64,000 nt of DNA from Sulfobacillus sp. (GTDB taxonomy: Bacteria; Bacillota; Sulfobacillia; Sulfobacillales; Sulfobacillaceae), in NCBI GenBank assembly GCA_027309085.1, contig DAIDDL010000012.1, positions 1 through 64,000 on the forward strand, written 5' to 3'. The notes beneath the pieces are model-generated. The model did no database searches and was not told the origin of the DNA. It saw only the letters and a list, made by a program, of their open reading frames with translations. Made by a program: the position numbers and the translations under genes. Shown piece by piece: positions 25,496 to 34,472 of this stretch (the first letter of the stretch is position 1; each line of letters opens with the position of its first letter).

Positions 25496-26584
25496 CTACT
25501 GGGCGGTTTTCGGATGATCTGGCGAAAAAATCCGGCGGATCGAATGCAGCAGGTCAATGCGCTCCTCAACCATGGCCATGGCGACGTCCACCGTGGACAG
25601 CCCTGTCTCATCTGCGCGCCGGAACACGTCTCCCAGCAGCTGATAGATATTCTCTACCTGGCGCCGCGCCCGTTCATCATTGTAGCCGTGAATTTCCGTG
25701 GCCCCTTGGATGAGGCCGCCCGCATTGGTCATAAAGTCGGGCGCATACAGTATTTGGCGGTCGCGGAGGGCATTTCCCATTGAAGGATCTTCCAGCTGGT
25801 TGTTGGCCGACCCGGCAATAATTTGGCAGGCCAGCTTGTCAATGGATCCCCGGTTGACCACATTGCCGAGGGCGCAGGGCGCCAGCACATCGCACGCGGT
25901 CTCGAGAATCGTCCACGGGTCCGCCGGCTCAATGTTGATCTCCGCGGCTGCTTTCCCGACCACATGGGGATTAATGTCGGCGGCGATGACATAGGCTCCC
26001 TCCTGCGCCGCCCGCCGCGCCAATTGATAACCCACCTTGCCCAACCCCTGAATGGCCAGTCTCCGGCCCTTGAGAGATGCGGAGCCAAACCGGTGGGACA
26101 GGGACGCGCGGATCGCCGCGATGACACCCTGTGCAGTCATGTCCCCGGTGTCTCCGGACCCGCCGTAGGCTTTAGGCAGCCCAATCAGGTAGCCGGTTTC
26201 CTTAGAAATCTGCACTAAGTCCCCTTCGCCAGTTCCCACATCCTCACCGGTAATGTAGCGGCCCTGCAAAGTTTCCACATACCGCCCAAACGCCCGGAAC
26301 AATTCTGCCGAGGGTTTCGCGGCGGGATCTTCGAGGATCACCGCCTGTCCCCCGCCAAAGTCAATTCCCGCCGCCGCGGCCTTATAGGTCATCCCTTCCG
26401 ACAACCGCAGGACATCTTCAATGGCAGCATCCTCTGACCCGTAGGGAAACAGGCGGCATCCCCCCAGGGCGGGTCCCAGTGTTGTGTCGTGGATCGCAAT
26501 AATCGCCCGCAACCCCGTAGTGTGGTCGAAATTGAAAATCACCTGCTCATGTCCCCGCTGAGCCATAGCCTTGAAGATGTCCAT
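25496..26584 (-). CDS. Leu/Val/Phe dehydrogenase family protein lacking the catalytic lysine
   Basis: 362 residues aligning over the full length with leucine dehydrogenase. The substrate-binding Lys68 (GMTYKAAAAG), Asp115 (ITGEDVGT) and the Rossmann GLGKVG motif are present. The catalytic lysine, Lys80 of leucine dehydrogenase (GGGK), is Gln80 here (FGGGQAVIL; the codon is CAG). In characterised homologues this lysine is required for catalysis, so the protein may be inactive, have changed chemistry or serve another role. The ATG at 26584 has AAGGGGG 6 nt upstream. It lies upstream of the mutase gene and 96 nt downstream of the CofE-like gene. Confidence 0.85.
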   Translation of the reverse strand: MDIFKAMAQRGHEQVIFNFDHTTGLRAIIAIHDTTLGPALGGCRLFPYGSEDAAIEDVLRLSEGMTYKAAAAGIDFGGGQAVILEDPAAKPSAELFRAFGRYVETLQGRYITGEDVGTGEGDLVQISKETGYLIGLPKAYGGSGDTGDMTAQGVIAAIRASLSHRFGSASLKGRRLAIQGLGKVGYQLARRAAQEGAYVIAADINPHVVGKAAAEINIEPADPWTILETACDVLAPCALGNVVNRGSIDKLACQIIAGSANNQLEDPSMGNALRDRQILYAPDFMTNAGGLIQGATEIHGYNDERARRQVENIYQLLGDVFRRADETGLSTVDVAMAMVEERIDLLHSIRRIFSPDHPKTAQ

Positions 26585-26680
26585 AGAATTCCCCCTTGTC
26601 TGCGACCAGTCTTATGAGAAAGTTCGCATTCCTCCCTATGACTTTAGCGGCAATGGCCACGCTTTGCAATGCCAGTGGGG

Positions 26681-27532
26681 TTAGGGTTTGGACTGGGTCG
26701 AGGCGACTTCGTCCCCCGCCCACACCAGGCCTCCGGCCCCTTCTCCCGGAACCATTCCCACCAGTCCGCCCTCTTGGCCGCCTAACGACACTGCAGGCCA
26801 TGCCGTATGCCGCGACGTCTCTGCCTGGGGTCTGAGAACCGCTAGCGGCGTCCGCTGGGCGCCTTGCCCCATGGGGTTGTCGCGCAGCAGAGTCCGCACC
26901 AGCTCTATGTCCACCCGTGACGAAGCGGCTAGAACTTCGGCGCCAATATCATTCACATCCACAATCGCCACTGGCGCGCGCAAGACCTTCGCCAGCCGCT
27001 CAGCGGTTTCCTTGGCGCGTTCGGGAGCCAGCACAATGTATTCATTATACGGGGGAATCGTCGTTGGTCCGGGGCCGTCAATAGCCGCAACCTTCCTTCC
27101 GGCAATGCGGTAGAAATCTCCCGACCGTCCCGTAATGCGGTCCATGGCCCCTGCCGATGCGGCAGCGAGAATTCTTGGCAGGCCAGCCTGGCGGATCGCC
27201 ATTTCCATTGTTTCCGGGCGGGCGAGACCCAGACCGTATCCCAGCTGGCGCACATGCCGCGCCAGCCAGCGAGCTGACCACCGCGGCTTGACTTGATTGA
27301 GCAGCACTGCGCGGCCCTCGGCGATCGCCACGACTTTTTCACCGATCACCACAATGTCGCGCGGGGTGACTTTTCCCTGAAAATACGGCACTACCGTCTT
27401 CAGCAGATCTTCTCCGGGCACTACCAGATGGCTGCGGACAACAAATCGGCAGAACTGCTGGTTGCCTGCTGTCCGTGCGGGCTTTTCAATCCAAGTGCCG
27501 TTGCCTTCGGAGTTGTTGACAGGACTCGCCAT
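26681..27532 (-). CDS. CofE-like (coenzyme F420-0:L-glutamate ligase family) protein
   Basis: 283 residues. The central part has the family's pattern: DIVVIGEKVVAIAEGR near 62-77, RPETMEMAIRQAG, GRSGDFYRIAGR, and PPYNEYIVLAP. Characterised CofE adds glutamate residues to F420-0. No other F420 gene is visible here, and many Firmicutes have such ligases without F420, so the substrate is unknown. I start it at ATG 27532, with GGGAG 8 nt upstream. The C-terminus is variable. It precedes the leucine-dehydrogenase-like gene and may share its transcript. Confidence 0.7.
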   Translation of the reverse strand: MASPVNNSEGNGTWIEKPARTAGNQQFCRFVVRSHLVVPGEDLLKTVVPYFQGKVTPRDIVVIGEKVVAIAEGRAVLLNQVKPRWSARWLARHVRQLGYGLGLARPETMEMAIRQAGLPRILAAASAGAMDRITGRSGDFYRIAGRKVAAIDGPGPTTIPPYNEYIVLAPERAKETAERLAKVLRAPVAIVDVNDIGAEVLAASSRVDIELVRTLLRDNPMGQGAQRTPLAVLRPQAETSRHTAWPAVSLGGQEGGLVGMVPGEGAGGLVWAGDEVASTQSKP

Positions 27533-27832
27533 GATCATCTCTCCCTTGCTGCATTGATACCATCTAGAGTATGCGGCCCGGGCGGCCGGGACACTTCACC
27601 CGCAGCGTCAGGTTCTTCCAGTGCGGCATCTTTTTCCCGTTCCGTTCAAATGATCCCAGCAGACTGCCCGCTCCACGACACTGGTATTGGCCCAGAACGG
27701 GCCTGCCTGAGCGGCAAAAAGCCCATGCCTAAAGATGTTGTCTTTGGCCCTAGGGCCTGAAGCCTCAGAGATGAGCGCATAAAAAAAGATGCTGGCCTGA
27801 AGAGGCCAGCATCAAAATATGCCCAGTTCCCA
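27533..27832. other. Intergenic region between fba terminator and CofE-like gene
   Basis: 300 bases without a gene. It carries the fba terminator at 27781-27813. The rest should contain the minus-strand promoter of the CofE-like gene; I see no good match. Confidence 0.5.
27781..27813 (-). terminator. Rho-independent terminator of the aldolase gene
   Basis: An 11-bp stem (27788-27798 with 27803-27813) with a four-base loop, followed on the minus strand by seven T residues, 20 nt past the stop codon. Confidence 0.95.
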
Positions 27833-28735
27833 CTATCCCGGGTAATTGGCTAAAAGCTGGTGAATATCTTCAGCCAACGTGATGGCTTCATGATACGACT
27901 GCTGCCAGACATTGCGGCCGAAAATCAGTCCCGTTGCACCGTTCTCCATACACAGCCGGGCCTTCCCCATGGTATCTTGCTCCGAAGCCTTCTCACCCCC
28001 AGCAAAAATCACCAAGGAGCGGCCGCCGGAGCGGATAATCTGCGCTAACGCCTCGGGCATGGTCCACTGCCGCTGGTAAACCTTGGGCGCATCAGTCAAA
28101 TCGGCGTCAACGTTGGGCACGTTGACCTTGATCACGTCGGCTCCCAGTTCCTGAGCAGTCCGGGCCGCATAATCAATAGCGTACACACTGTCCTTCCCGC
28201 CTTTGGCCTCAACTGCTGAGCCGCGGGGATAGCTCCACACCACTACCGGGAGCCCGAAGCGGTTGGCATCCTCGCGGACTTGGCGGAACTGCGCAAAGTC
28301 TTCCGCCTGCCGGGGGGACCCCACATAGAGCGTGTATCCCACGGCATCCGCTCCCATCCGGACAGCATCTTCAACCGAGGCATTCAGAGAGGAAAATGGT
28401 GCATCATCCGCGGGAATTTCGGTTTTGCCATTCAATTTCAGAATCAGCGGCACCTGTCCAGCATATTCTGGGTAGTACTTCTCTGCCAGCCCGATTTGGC
28501 AGGCAATAGCAGAAAAATGACCATCCAGCGCAATGCGAAATTGAAATGCGGGATCCTGACTTTCGGGCGCCTCCAGAAAATCACGGGGTCCATGCTCCAA
28601 TCCCTGGTCAATCGGCAGAATCATCAACGTCCCGTTGGCTGGTCCCGCCCCATATAAAAGCCGGTAAAGGCGTGCTTTTTTTCCGGCATTCAAACTTAAT
28701 TGATCGAGGTGCGTACGAGTCTCTAGACCTGCCAT
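27833..28735 (-). CDS. Class I fructose-bisphosphate aldolase (DhnA type)
   Basis: Schiff-base aldolase of the DhnA/archaeal class I type, about 300 residues. The catalytic lysine is in DVIKVNVPN; other family motifs are LPIDQGLEHGP (substrate phosphate region), YTLYVGS, WSYPRG and AGGEKASE. It acts in glycolysis/gluconeogenesis. The ATG at 28735 (MAGLETRT) is preferred, with AAGGGA 14 bases upstream; the frame stays open another 22 codons. The promoter lies upstream and a strong terminator downstream, so the unit is monocistronic. Confidence 0.9.
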   Translation of the reverse strand: MAGLETRTHLDQLSLNAGKKARLYRLLYGAGPANGTLMILPIDQGLEHGPRDFLEAPESQDPAFQFRIALDGHFSAIACQIGLAEKYYPEYAGQVPLILKLNGKTEIPADDAPFSSLNASVEDAVRMGADAVGYTLYVGSPRQAEDFAQFRQVREDANRFGLPVVVWSYPRGSAVEAKGGKDSVYAIDYAARTAQELGADVIKVNVPNVDADLTDAPKVYQRQWTMPEALAQIIRSGGRSLVIFAGGEKASEQDTMGKARLCMENGATGLIFGRNVWQQSYHEAITLAEDIHQLLANYPG

Positions 28736-28803
28736 AATGAATGCGTCATTCCCTTCGTTTTTCGGTTCGTTTTCTGTTCCCATCATAACAGACATTGTCA
28801 AAT

Positions 28804-28809
28804 TATAGA
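28804..28809 (-). promoter_or_regulatory. -10 element upstream of the aldolase gene
   Basis: TATAAT on the minus strand, about 70 bases before the chosen start. The -35 hexamer is weak. Confidence 0.4.
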
Positions 28810-29085
28810 ATCGGCACCTGTCGGAAATGGAGCTTCAGGGTCTCCAATGACGCAGGCCGTCCGGCTCTGATAGCGTGCCCAAAAGGCCGTGTCTTTCCGC
28901 ATAGCGGCAGTTTCACGGATGCAGTCTTGCGGTTCGCCGGCAGGATTCCGTAGTGATGTCTGGTATCATCAAAAGAAGGGCGCGTCCCTTTGGGATGCGC
29001 CAGCATGGAGCCTGAGCCTGTGGTCAATCCCTAAAACTGACAGCATGGCCGGGCCCATCAGTTGCGGGTCAAGGAGGACAAGCGC
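28810..29085. other. Divergent region between aldolase and M61 peptidase genes
   Basis: No gene or RNA recognised. The plus side contains a TATCAT near 28966 that could be a -10 for the M61 gene, without a -35. Confidence 0.4.
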
Positions 29086-30831
29086 ATGCATGTTTCATCT
29101 ACCCTGCATTACCGGATTGCCATGATGCATCCGGGCAGCCACCGTTTCCAGGTGCGGATCAAGTGGTCTGGGCCTGGGGAATTTCCTGAGCAGTGGGCGT
29201 TGCCCGTGTGGACACCCGGCTCTTATCTCGTCAGAGAATTCTCCAAACATGTCGGACCCGTCCGGGCAGCATCTCCCAGCAAGCCGCTGGCGGTGCGCAA
29301 GACGGGCAAGTCCACGTGGAGCGTGGACTTGCCCGAGCCGGATGCGCCTGTAACCCTAGAATATGAAGTCTATGCGTTTGAGTTGAGCGTGCGCACCAGC
29401 TACCTCGATGCCGTGCGGGGCTATTTCAACGGCGCCAACGTCTTTCTCTATCCACAGACCGCCGCGCCTTATACTATCGAGCTGGAAGTTGTCCCCGCGC
29501 CGGGCTGGGACGTGGCCACAGCTTTAGACCGGCTCCCACAGCCAGGATTTGTCTATGCCGCGCCCGACTACGACACGTTGGTGGACAGCCCAGTGGAATG
29601 CGGCATGCTGCGCCGTGAAACATTTACGGTCGGCGGCACCGTGCATGAATTGGTTTTGACAGGTCTGGACCAGATTGATGTCTCCCCCCTCCTCCGCGAC
29701 CTTCCGCCCATCATTCAGGCGGCTCAAGACGTGTTTGGAGGCCCGCTGCCCTATGACCGCTACGTCTTTCTCGTGCACGGGGCTCAGGGGACCGGAGGCG
29801 GCTTGGAGCACCGCAATTCAGCCAGCATCATTTTTGACCGGTTTATGCTCCACAATCCAGACCAGTACCCCAGAGTGCTGGCGCTGTTCGCTCACGAATA
29901 CTTCCATGTCTGGAATGTGAAACGGCTGCACCCGCATAACCTCGGGCCCTTCGATTATCAGCATGAAGTCTTCACGACTCTCTTGTGGGTGCTCGAAGGC
30001 TGGACCGACTATTATGCCTGGATCCTCCTGGCCCGCGCCGGTGCCGTGGAGCCCACCGTGGTGCTGAAGCACTTTGCCGAGTCCCTGCGGATTTTGGATG
30101 GCACCCCGGGACGCGCTGTGCAAAGCGTGGCAGAGGCGTCGTGGGACACGTGGATCAAGTTTTACCGACCAGACGGCGATTCTCCCAATAGTACCGTCAG
30201 CTACTATCTGAAAGGCGCCTTGGTTGCCCTCTTTTTGGACTTGTCCCTGCGCCGCGCCACCGCAGGCCAGTCCAGTCTCGACGCCGTCATGCGTGATCTG
30301 TGGGACCAGTACGGCGACCGGGGCTACGGAGACGGAGCCGTCGAAGAGGCCCTCATCAAGGCAGGCGGCCCCATCGTGCGGCAGTGGCTTGAGGGCTGGG
30401 CCTACGGAACAGCGGAATGGGACAGCCAGATTTGGGCAGATTTTGGTCTCACCCTGACCCGAGACTTCAAAAATCCGCAACAAGCCGGCGTGTTCACAGG
30501 AATCATTCCGGAACGTATGGAAAATGGCGGGATTCTCATCAAGCATGTGCTGCGGGGAAGTCCCGCAGAGGCAGCGGGACTTGGACCGGGAGATGAGTGG
30601 ATTGCCCTGGACACTGCCCGCATCCGCTTCCAGGATCTCGAGACCCGTCTGGCCCAGTGCGCCACGGGGCAGGAGATCACACTGAGCATTTTCCGCAATA
30701 ACCAACTGCAGACATACGGGGTGGTGCCAGAGCCCCCGCGGCCCAGCCAGTGGGCTCTCACCCGGCTGTCCGCCAGCACAGAAAAGGCCCGCCAACAATT
30801 TCGCGAATGGTTGGGAGCCCCTCTGCCTTAA
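29086..30831 (+). CDS. M61 family metallopeptidase with C-terminal PDZ
   Basis: 581 residues: an N-terminal beta domain (about 1-160), a catalytic thermolysin-like domain with His270-Glu271-x2-His274 (HEYFH) and the third zinc-ligand segment EGWTDYY near 305, and a PDZ domain at about 470-560 (GGILIKHVLRGSPAEAAGLGPGD). M61 enzymes are glycyl aminopeptidase-type. No signal peptide is seen, so it is cytoplasmic. ATG 29086 has AAGGAGG 8 nt upstream. It converges with the reductase gene with only 4 bases between stops. Confidence 0.9.
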   Translation: MHVSSTLHYRIAMMHPGSHRFQVRIKWSGPGEFPEQWALPVWTPGSYLVREFSKHVGPVRAASPSKPLAVRKTGKSTWSVDLPEPDAPVTLEYEVYAFELSVRTSYLDAVRGYFNGANVFLYPQTAAPYTIELEVVPAPGWDVATALDRLPQPGFVYAAPDYDTLVDSPVECGMLRRETFTVGGTVHELVLTGLDQIDVSPLLRDLPPIIQAAQDVFGGPLPYDRYVFLVHGAQGTGGGLEHRNSASIIFDRFMLHNPDQYPRVLALFAHEYFHVWNVKRLHPHNLGPFDYQHEVFTTLLWVLEGWTDYYAWILLARAGAVEPTVVLKHFAESLRILDGTPGRAVQSVAEASWDTWIKFYRPDGDSPNSTVSYYLKGALVALFLDLSLRRATAGQSSLDAVMRDLWDQYGDRGYGDGAVEEALIKAGGPIVRQWLEGWAYGTAEWDSQIWADFGLTLTRDFKNPQQAGVFTGIIPERMENGGILIKHVLRGSPAEAAGLGPGDEWIALDTARIRFQDLETRLAQCATGQEITLSIFRNNQLQTYGVVPEPPRPSQWALTRLSASTEKARQQFREWLGAPLP

Positions 30832-30835
30832 CTGA

Positions 30836-31810
30836 TTACGAGTGCGACATTTCCAGTGCGGGAGCGGTGAGGAGATAATGGCGGGCTGATTCCACCGCTG
30901 TGGCCACCTCGCCGAACCCTGCGGAAATCAGCTTGACTTTGCCGGGATAGCTTACGATATCCCCGGCCGCGAATACACCGGGAAGATTAGTGTGCATCGC
31001 CGAATTCACCGCAATCTCATGGCCGTTCAGGGTGAGGTTCCAGTCATGAAAAATCGTGGTCCCCGGCACCAGACCGATGGCCACGATCACCCGGCTGACG
31101 TCCAGGCGGGTGATCCCCTGAGTCTGATTGTGCTGCAGGTGCGCCACCGACAGCATCTCCTGGTCTCCGTCAAGCCCAACCAGCTCGTGGCGCGGCAGCA
31201 ATTCCACATTCGGCAGCGCCTGAAGTTTCGCCAGACTGTCTTCATGACACTGGAATTGGTCCCGCCGGTGAATCATCCAGACTTTTTTGGCAACCGGAGC
31301 CACGGCCATCGCCCAGTCGGCGGCCGAATCCCCGCCACCCACAACCAGGACGGGCTGGTCCCGGAAGACACTCAGATCCCTAACCACGTAATGCAAACCG
31401 CGGCCTTCGAACCGGTCTATCGCGTCCTGGTTAAAGCGCCGCGGGATGAACTCCCCGATCCCGGCTGTGATAATGACCGCACGCCCAGCAAACCGGCCGT
31501 GGTCGGTCTCGATATGCCACAGCCCGCCCTTCGCCTCCAAAGTCCTGGCCGTGGTCCCCAAGAGAATCTGGGAAGGATATTGCTGCGCCTGCCGCTTAAG
31601 CTGCTCCACCAGGTCATGCCCCGTCACCGCCGGAAACCCGCCCACATCATAAATCGGCTTCTGTGGATATAAGTGCTCCAACTGCCCGCCTAGACTGGAC
31701 AGCCGTTCAATCATCGTTGTTTTCAGATGGTGCAAGCCTGTGAGATACAAGCCGTACAAACCAACCGGACCCCCGCCAACTACAAGCACATCGGCTGAGC
31801 TCTCTCCCAT
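30836..31810 (-). CDS. Ferredoxin--NADP reductase (thioredoxin-reductase-like type)
   Basis: 324-residue flavoprotein of the YumC type. The FAD-binding GGGPVGLYGLYL starts at residue 12, the second nucleotide motif VVGGGDSAADWA lies near 155, and the C-terminal FAD motif GVFAAGDI near 280. It has no CxxC redox motif, which separates it from thioredoxin reductase. It should exchange electrons between NADPH and ferredoxin. The ATG at 31810 has GAGGGA 5 nt upstream. The gene appears monocistronic. Confidence 0.9.
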   Translation of the reverse strand: MGESSADVLVVGGGPVGLYGLYLTGLHHLKTTMIERLSSLGGQLEHLYPQKPIYDVGGFPAVTGHDLVEQLKRQAQQYPSQILLGTTARTLEAKGGLWHIETDHGRFAGRAVIITAGIGEFIPRRFNQDAIDRFEGRGLHYVVRDLSVFRDQPVLVVGGGDSAADWAMAVAPVAKKVWMIHRRDQFQCHEDSLAKLQALPNVELLPRHELVGLDGDQEMLSVAHLQHNQTQGITRLDVSRVIVAIGLVPGTTIFHDWNLTLNGHEIAVNSAMHTNLPGVFAAGDIVSYPGKVKLISAGFGEVATAVESARHYLLTAPALEMSHS

Positions 31811-31955
31811 GGTGTTCCCTCACTGTCCTCGTTCTCCATTGGGAATCCGCAAGAATTCCTTTCTCAGTGTAGCCAATAAATTTTCGTCTTGTCAAAAATC
31901 GCATTTCGCAGTATCGTCGTCTGAAAACTTCTATTTGATCTAAGGTGGTGCTCAA

Positions 31956-32534
31956 ATGCCGTTGTCGTCTCCAATTCCTGACCGTGACACAAGCTGGGAC
32001 TTACTCAACCGCTATACCGCAAATCCTTCCCTGATCAAACACGCGCTCGCCGTCGAGGCCGTGATGCGGGCCCTGGCAGAGCGTTACGGGGAAGATCCTG
32101 ATCTTTTCGGCACGGTTGGCCTGCTGCATGACTTCGATTATGAAGCATTCCCCAACATTGGCGAACATACGGTGGAAGGGGCAAAAATTTTAGCCCAAGC
32201 AGACTTCCCCCCAATTATTATTGAGGCTATCTCCTCGCACGTCACCGAAAATGGGATAGCGCGCGACACCGTTCTCAAACGCGCCATTTATGCCGCGGAT
32301 GAACTGACCGGGTTTGTGGTGGCTGTCACTCTGGTGCGCCCCAGCAAGAGCCTCAAAGATGTTGCTCCCCGGTCCGTGATAAAGAAGTTGAAAGACAAGA
32401 GCTTTGCCAAAGGGGTCAATCGCGACGACGTCTACCAGGGGGCCGAAGGGCTGGAGATCCCCCTGGACGCCCTCATCCAGTTCGTGGTTGACGCGCTGGC
32501 GCCGCACGCCGAATCTTTGGGCCTCAACGCCTAG
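31956..32534 (+). CDS. HD-domain protein
   Basis: 192 residues with an HD phosphohydrolase-type metal site: His29 in LIKHALAV, His-Asp in GLLHDFDYE, later Asp in YAADEL. Most relatives are annotated as predicted phosphohydrolases without assigned substrate. ATG 31956 has AAGGTGG 7 nt upstream. The stop codon lies inside the stem at 32529-32553, opposite the DUF2203 gene. Confidence 0.8.
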   Translation: MPLSSPIPDRDTSWDLLNRYTANPSLIKHALAVEAVMRALAERYGEDPDLFGTVGLLHDFDYEAFPNIGEHTVEGAKILAQADFPPIIIEAISSHVTENGIARDTVLKRAIYAADELTGFVVAVTLVRPSKSLKDVAPRSVIKKLKDKSFAKGVNRDDVYQGAEGLEIPLDALIQFVVDALAPHAESLGLNA

Positions 32535-32553
32535 AGCCCGACCGGCTCTAGGC
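32529..32553. terminator. Bidirectional hairpin
   Basis: Ten-base arms 32529-32538 and 32544-32553 are perfect complements and overlap both convergent stop codons. Confidence 0.7.
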
Positions 32554-32973
32554 GCTCCCCTCCGGGGAATTTCCTATAGGCTTGCGCCCCGAAAAGCCTT
32601 CGTCCAGACCGTGATAGTACAACACTGCAGGTTCATCCATCCTCCAGCACAGGTAAACCGGCTCACCGTTTATTTCGCTGGGAAAATCGACCAGCCCCAT
32701 TTCCACATCGGTGACCCGGCATCCCAGCTGATTAATCTCGGCCAGCACATGGTTGGCTTCGCTGACCACGTGGTCAAATTCCTGTTTCGCCAGCTGATAG
32801 TCGCTCAGCATAATCAGGTTGCCATCCTTGCGGTAGCCAACCTCCCGGATGTCGCGCATCTCCTCATACTTGGCCCGCGCCTGGCCCTGGAGCGACCGCA
32901 AATTCCTGAGAAGTTCGCGCAGTGGCGGGAGCAGCTGATTGGCTTCACCGACTGTAAATTGTCTCGCCGTCAT
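32548..32973 (-). CDS. DUF2203 domain protein
   Basis: 141 residues, mostly helical in its first 90 residues, then a short beta part ending in DEPAVLYYHGLDEGFSGRKPI, a highly characteristic DUF2203 C-terminus. The function is unknown. ATG 32973 with GGGAGG about 7 nt upstream. It is the last gene of a four-gene minus-strand run (VanW, EamA-like, PduO, DUF2203), 18 nt from the PduO stop. Confidence 0.85.
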   Translation of the reverse strand: MTARQFTVGEANQLLPPLRELLRNLRSLQGQARAKYEEMRDIREVGYRKDGNLIMLSDYQLAKQEFDHVVSEANHVLAEINQLGCRVTDVEMGLVDFPSEINGEPVYLCWRMDEPAVLYYHGLDEGFSGRKPIGNSPEGSA

Positions 32974-32991
32974 AACACATCCTCCCTGGGC

Positions 32992-33534
32992 CTAGAATTG
33001 CGCGTCCGTGTCTTCCACGCCGGCCGCGCGGTTGGCCGCGCGCGCCGCCACAAACAAAAAGTCGGACAGCCGGTTGAGGTATTTCAGCTGCAGCCCATAG
33101 GACCCGTCCTCTTGCGCAAGGGCAACCAAACGCCTTTCCGCGCGCCGCGCCACCGTGCGGGCCTGCTGCAGAAACGCGGCGGCCGGAGTTCCCGCCGGCA
33201 AAATAAACTGGCGCAAGACGGGAAGGTCTTTTTCCATAGCGTCGATCCCCTGTTCTAAAGAATCAACGGCGCCGGAGTCCAAGCGGTCCGTCCGGTCAGG
33301 ACTGATATTGGAGAGGTCAGCCCCCACAGCAAACAGATGATTTTGGACAGCGAGCAGCGCAGCATCAAGCCCGCCCGGCTGCAGGTAGGCGCGCGCCACC
33401 CCAATCACCGCATTGGCTTCGTCGACGGCACCATACGATTCTACCCGCAAACTATCTTTCGTCACCCGCTTCATGCCGCCATGGCCCCACAAGCTGGTCA
33501 TGCCCGTATCTCCCGTTTTTGTGTAAATTTTCAC
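32992..33534 (-). CDS. Cob(I)alamin adenosyltransferase, PduO type
   Basis: Transfers adenosyl from ATP to cob(I)alamin, producing the coenzyme of mutases such as the one at 23.6-25.3 kb. The N-terminal KIYTKTGDTG motif binds ATP, SYGAVDEANAVIG and RRAERRLVAL (about 135-145) are the active-site helices, and YLNRLSDFLF is conserved. The correct start is GTG 33534 with GGGAGGA 5 nt upstream, giving 180 residues; the frame upstream of it overlaps the EamA-like gene. It is third in its run. Confidence 0.9.
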   Translation of the reverse strand: MKIYTKTGDTGMTSLWGHGGMKRVTKDSLRVESYGAVDEANAVIGVARAYLQPGGLDAALLAVQNHLFAVGADLSNISPDRTDRLDSGAVDSLEQGIDAMEKDLPVLRQFILPAGTPAAAFLQQARTVARRAERRLVALAQEDGSYGLQLKYLNRLSDFLFVAARAANRAAGVEDTDAQF

Positions 33535-33581
33535 CGAGTTCCTCCCAATTCCATTCCCTGTCCCCTGTACTTGCCCGCTCC

Positions 33582-34421
33582 CTACGAAAAACGCCAGCCG
33601 CTGTGCAGCCCCGTGCGGTGGTAATCCCACAGGAGCAACACCGCGCTGAGGGTCATGAGAACCGCTCCCCCTATTCTACGGGAAGTCGCGCGTTCCTGAA
33701 ACAGAAAGGGCGCAATCACCGCCGCCGCTAGAGCCGCGACGGCAGAACTGGCCTCCACTAAAGTTGCTGGCCAGCTCTCAAGCAGCACCACCACGCTCAC
33801 GTACGACACGGCGTTCAGCAGCCCTGTGGCCGCACTGGCAAGGGGGTAGGCGGCCATGACCCGGAGCACGGCGGGAAGCTCCCCCCTGGCGGCAATAGCC
33901 AGTCCCATCCACACGGCGACAAAGGTCATGAGGCTAGCCCCGTACGTCCAAGGGTTCCCCATTGCGGCATGGACATCTCCCAGCCGCCCCACCACCAGCA
34001 GCATGTCGCTCGCCACCATCATCAAGACAGGCCATGAGGGTCGTCCCTGAACCTGGCACCAGGCTCCCATCCCAAAGAGTCCCATGAATAGCCACGAAAC
34101 TCCCCGCCAGTCTGCAGGATGGAGGATGAAGAGCATCATGGCCGTCGCATTGGACCACGGGCTGACCTGGCTGGCCTGCCCCGTGACCAGAGAGGAGGTG
34201 TACAGGCCAAACGCGGCTGCGTAAGCCAGGCTCGGCCAAAAAGCCTGCCAGTCGACCCCCCAGTGCCCCTGGGCGCCGGCAGCTGCCCACAAGAAAAGCG
34301 CTGCCCCTATATAAGCAGCGCCCATGACAGGCCAAGGGCTGGCCTGCCGGCGCCCGAAGAGCCGGTAAGCCAGCCTTTCGCCGGTTAGGCTTGCCACCCT
34401 GACCGCGAGCCATATGTCCAC
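33582..34421 (-). CDS. EamA/DMT-like membrane transporter
   Basis: 279 residues with about nine to ten hydrophobic helices arranged as two repeats, typical of the EamA drug/metabolite family; the last helix pair (LLESWPATLVEASSAVAALAA and PFLFQERATSRRIGGAVLM, each within 280 residues of the start) matches the repeat end. The substrate is unknown. The GTG at 34421 has AGGGGGG 7 nt upstream. It lies 51 nt after VanW and 47 nt before PduO. Confidence 0.75.
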   Translation of the reverse strand: MDIWLAVRVASLTGERLAYRLFGRRQASPWPVMGAAYIGAALFLWAAAGAQGHWGVDWQAFWPSLAYAAAFGLYTSSLVTGQASQVSPWSNATAMMLFILHPADWRGVSWLFMGLFGMGAWCQVQGRPSWPVLMMVASDMLLVVGRLGDVHAAMGNPWTYGASLMTFVAVWMGLAIAARGELPAVLRVMAAYPLASAATGLLNAVSYVSVVVLLESWPATLVEASSAVAALAAAVIAPFLFQERATSRRIGGAVLMTLSAVLLLWDYHRTGLHSGWRFS

Positions 34422-34472
34422 ATCCTGTCCCCCCTATCCCACAGTCTATGGGACGAGGAAGCCAACTAGTCT

